A program made the translations under genes and the position numbers. From Thermodesulfobacteriota bacterium (GTDB lineage Bacteria; Desulfobacterota; RBG-13-43-22): a stretch of 6,524 nt of DNA. The stretch's first letter is position 1. The number at the start of each line of letters is the position of its first letter. Under the pieces are notes generated by a model, which was not told the origin of the DNA, did no database searches, and worked only from the letters and a program-made list of their open reading frames with translations. Of this stretch, positions 4,410 through 6,524 are shown piece after piece. The stretch spans positions 1 through 6,524 of the forward strand of contig JALOOY010000092.1 of assembly GCA_025454185.1 (NCBI GenBank), in the 5' to 3' direction.

Positions 4410-6503
4410 ATGAAATTCTTTTTCGAACCCAAAGGCGTCGCACTGATCGGGGCCACGCCCAAACCCCATACCGGCGGGCACAGCCTGCTCACCAACCTGA
4501 CCCTGGGCTATGACGGCCCGATCTGTCCGGTGAATCCACGGTATCATGAAATACTGGGATTGCGCTGTTATCCTGAAGTGACAGCGGTCCCGAATCCGGT
4601 AGACCTGGCGATCATTTTCGTTCCCGCCCCGGCGGTCCCGGCGGTCCTGGAACAATGCGCCGCCCGGGGTATCCCCGGGGTCATCATCGAATCCGGCGGC
4701 TTCGCCGAGGTGGGGCCTGAAGGCCGGGCCCTGCAGGAACGCTGCCTGGAAATCGCCCGCCGCGGCGGAATACGAATCTGGGGTCCCAACTGCATGGGGC
4801 TGATCGACAGCCGCAAACGCTATGTGTTTTCCTTCCTCAGCCCGGATGCCTGGCAGGATAACCTGAATCCCGGGGGAGTGTCCCTGATCGTCCAGAGCGG
4901 CCTTCTGGCCGGCGGTTTTATGACCACCCTGATGAGCCATAAAATCCTGCGTCTGGCCAAGGCCTGTTCCATCGGCAACAAGTGCGACGTGGATGAAACC
5001 GACCTGCTGGAATTTTTTCTGGATGATGAGGAGACCAAAGTCATCGCCATGTACGTGGAATCCTTTCCCCGGGGCCGCCGTTTTTTCGAGCTGGCTTCTC
5101 AACGCCGAAAGCCCATCGTGGTCCTCAAGGGCGGCAAAAGCGCCGCCGGGGCCCGGGCAGCCGCTTCCCACACCGCCTCCCTGGCCGGGAACCAGGCGCT
5201 GGTTCGAGGCGCCCTGGACCAGGCCGGAGTCTATCAGGCCGATGATTTTTTCGAGCTGGTGGACCTGGCCCGGACCCTGGAAAAGGGCTTCGAACGGACC
5301 GCGCCGCCGGCAGGAAAACCCCGGGTGGTGGTTTTCACCTTCAGCGGGGCCGCCGGGATCGTCACCGCCGACCACCTGGAGGCTTCCGGTTTGGCCCTGG
5401 CCGAATTGAGCCCGGCCACCCGGGAACGGCTGGAAAAGTGGTCCCCCTCCTGGATGCCGGTGAACAACCCGGTGGATTTCTGGCCGGCCATGGAAAAGCA
5501 CGGCCCGGAGATCACCTACCGGGAAGGGCTGGCCGCCCTCCTGGAAGACCCCGAGGTGGACGCGATCATTGTCCACCTGTTCGCCGGTTTCGGGGTCTGG
5601 TTCCTTGACGCGGAAAAATTGTTTCATGGTCTCAACAAAACCCCCAAGCCGGTGCTCTTCTGGGTCATGGGCCACGAGCAAGGATACCAGCCCCTCCGCC
5701 TGGCCCTGGAGGAAATGGGTTTCCCGGCTTTCAATGAAATCCAGCGGGTGGTGCAGGTCCTGGCCGGGATATTTGAATTCCGGGCGGGAGGAGAATCACC
5801 GGCGGTGCCAAAGGGATGTGCGGACCCTGAAATTTTTCAAGCCCTAAAAATAAGGACCGAAGCCTTCCGGGAACCGGTGCTGGATGAAGGGGAATCCAAA
5901 AAGCTGCTCCGGGAACTGGGATTGAAAGTGGTGCCGGAAATCCCCGCCGAGGACCTTTCCGGAGTGCTGGCAGCGGCTCAGGAATTCGGTTACCCGGTGG
6001 TCCTGAAGGGCCGGTCGCCCGGGCTGGTTCATAAAACCGAGGCCGGGCTGATCCGGCTGGACCTGCATACGCCGGAACAGCTCCAGGCCGCTTTCCGGGA
6101 AATGGCCGGCGGGCCGAATATGCCCGTATCGTACCTCGTACAACCGCAACTGAAGGGAGATGTGGAATTGATCGCCGGTATCGTCCGGGACCCCCAGTTC
6201 GGGCCGGCGGTCATGCTCGGAATAGGGGGTGTCCGGGCCGAGGTCTACCGGGACGTGGTCTTTCGCCTCGCCCCGGTTACTCGGCGGGATGTGGAAGAAA
6301 TGGTCTCGAAACTGAAGGGCCGGGCCCTGCTGGAGGGCTTTCGGGGGACAACGCCGGTGGACCTGGATCTCCTGGCCGACTGGCTGATCCGCCTGGGGGA
6401 ACTATCCTGGCGCGTCGATGCCGTTCAGGAAATCGACGTCAACCCACTGCTGGTCGTGCAGGGGGAGCCGATCGCGGTGGATGCCTCGATTGTTTTAAGA
6501 TAA
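4410..6503 (+). CDS. ADP-forming acetate/acyl-CoA ligase, fused alpha-beta type
   Basis: A cytoplasmic 697-residue NDP-forming acyl-CoA synthetase (acyl-CoA + ADP + Pi = acid + ATP + CoA) carrying the alpha and beta parts in one chain. Residues 1-130 are the CoA-binding Rossmann domain (PKGVALIGATPKP; VNP at 41-43; WGPNCMGL at 124-131). About 150-460 form the two ligase-CoA domains, with the phospho-accepting His254 in AAASHTASLAGN and the conserved Glu217 in MYVESFP. About 480-697 are the ATP-grasp domain: VVLKGRSPGLVHKTEAG (530-546) contains the expected second relay His541, and EIDVNPL (674-680) supplies the metal-binding acidic and Asn residues. All key residues are present and there is no added acetyltransferase domain, so this is a metabolic enzyme and not a protein-lysine acetyltransferase. 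Substrate could be acetate, propionate, a branched or an aryl acid; sequence alone does not say. The ATG at 4410 follows a modest GAAAGG (4398-4403) at 6-nt spacing. Such enzymes give substrate-level ATP in anaerobes. Confidence 0.93.
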   Translation: MKFFFEPKGVALIGATPKPHTGGHSLLTNLTLGYDGPICPVNPRYHEILGLRCYPEVTAVPNPVDLAIIFVPAPAVPAVLEQCAARGIPGVIIESGGFAEVGPEGRALQERCLEIARRGGIRIWGPNCMGLIDSRKRYVFSFLSPDAWQDNLNPGGVSLIVQSGLLAGGFMTTLMSHKILRLAKACSIGNKCDVDETDLLEFFLDDEETKVIAMYVESFPRGRRFFELASQRRKPIVVLKGGKSAAGARAAASHTASLAGNQALVRGALDQAGVYQADDFFELVDLARTLEKGFERTAPPAGKPRVVVFTFSGAAGIVTADHLEASGLALAELSPATRERLEKWSPSWMPVNNPVDFWPAMEKHGPEITYREGLAALLEDPEVDAIIVHLFAGFGVWFLDAEKLFHGLNKTPKPVLFWVMGHEQGYQPLRLALEEMGFPAFNEIQRVVQVLAGIFEFRAGGESPAVPKGCADPEIFQALKIRTEAFREPVLDEGESKKLLRELGLKVVPEIPAEDLSGVLAAAQEFGYPVVLKGRSPGLVHKTEAGLIRLDLHTPEQLQAAFREMAGGPNMPVSYLVQPQLKGDVELIAGIVRDPQFGPAVMLGIGGVRAEVYRDVVFRLAPVTRRDVEEMVSKLKGRALLEGFRGTTPVDLDLLADWLIRLGELSWRVDAVQEIDVNPLLVVQGEPIAVDASIVLR

Positions 6504-6524
6504 ATGGTCCGGCTCGGAAGGCTC

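Noticed and set aside
4380..5681. 433-codon open frame on the minus strand
   Set aside because: It lies antisense to the acyl-CoA ligase, whose family motifs are unmistakable. Long antisense frames are expected in GC-rich genes, and the Gly/Gln/His-rich translation has no recognisable domain.

Overview
The window is GC-rich, chromosome-like bacterial DNA with no mobile element, CRISPR array, rRNA or tRNA that I can see. It carries five recognisable or well-supported genes, one plausible small secreted-protein gene, and the possible 3' tail of a gene entering from the left edge. The set (DUF3124 protein, single-chain ADP-forming acyl-CoA synthetase, KefB/C-type antiporter, UspA-family protein) would fit an anaerobic Desulfobacterota (former Deltaproteobacteria) genome. 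That placement is inferred from family knowledge and is not proven by the sequence.

Layout. Positions 1-147 hold an open frame on the + strand with no start inside the window. Positions 222-683 (-) encode a UspA-family universal stress protein. Upstream of it is a near-consensus sigma70 promoter (825-853) and a leader of about 135 nt containing four small inverted repeats; a GC-rich hairpin follows its stop. Positions 1021-3021 (-) encode a 666-residue KefB/C-type CPA2 cation:proton antiporter with RCK/TrkA-N and TrkA-C domains. Upstream on the same strand are a 64-residue two-helix membrane protein (3079-3273) and a possible 96-residue exported protein (3385-3675). Positions 3745-4227 (-) encode an exported DUF3124 protein. 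It is divergent, across a 182-nt AT-rich gap, from a 697-residue fused ADP-forming acetate/acyl-CoA ligase (4410-6503, +).

How the genes may work together. The minus-strand block 3675-1021 could be one transcription unit for envelope and ion homeostasis, with the antiporter as its main product and the two small proteins as possible accessories (inference). The stress protein has its own promoter. The acyl-CoA ligase makes ATP from acyl-CoA thioesters or runs in reverse, and is metabolically separate from its neighbours.

The most unusual signals are regulatory. Two minus-strand genes without a Shine-Dalgarno sequence (antiporter and 96-residue ORF) each have a candidate -10 box ending exactly 7 nt before the start codon, as expected of leaderless mRNAs, and each candidate promoter contains or overlaps a perfect short inverted repeat. 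I see no clear previously undescribed multi-gene system here.
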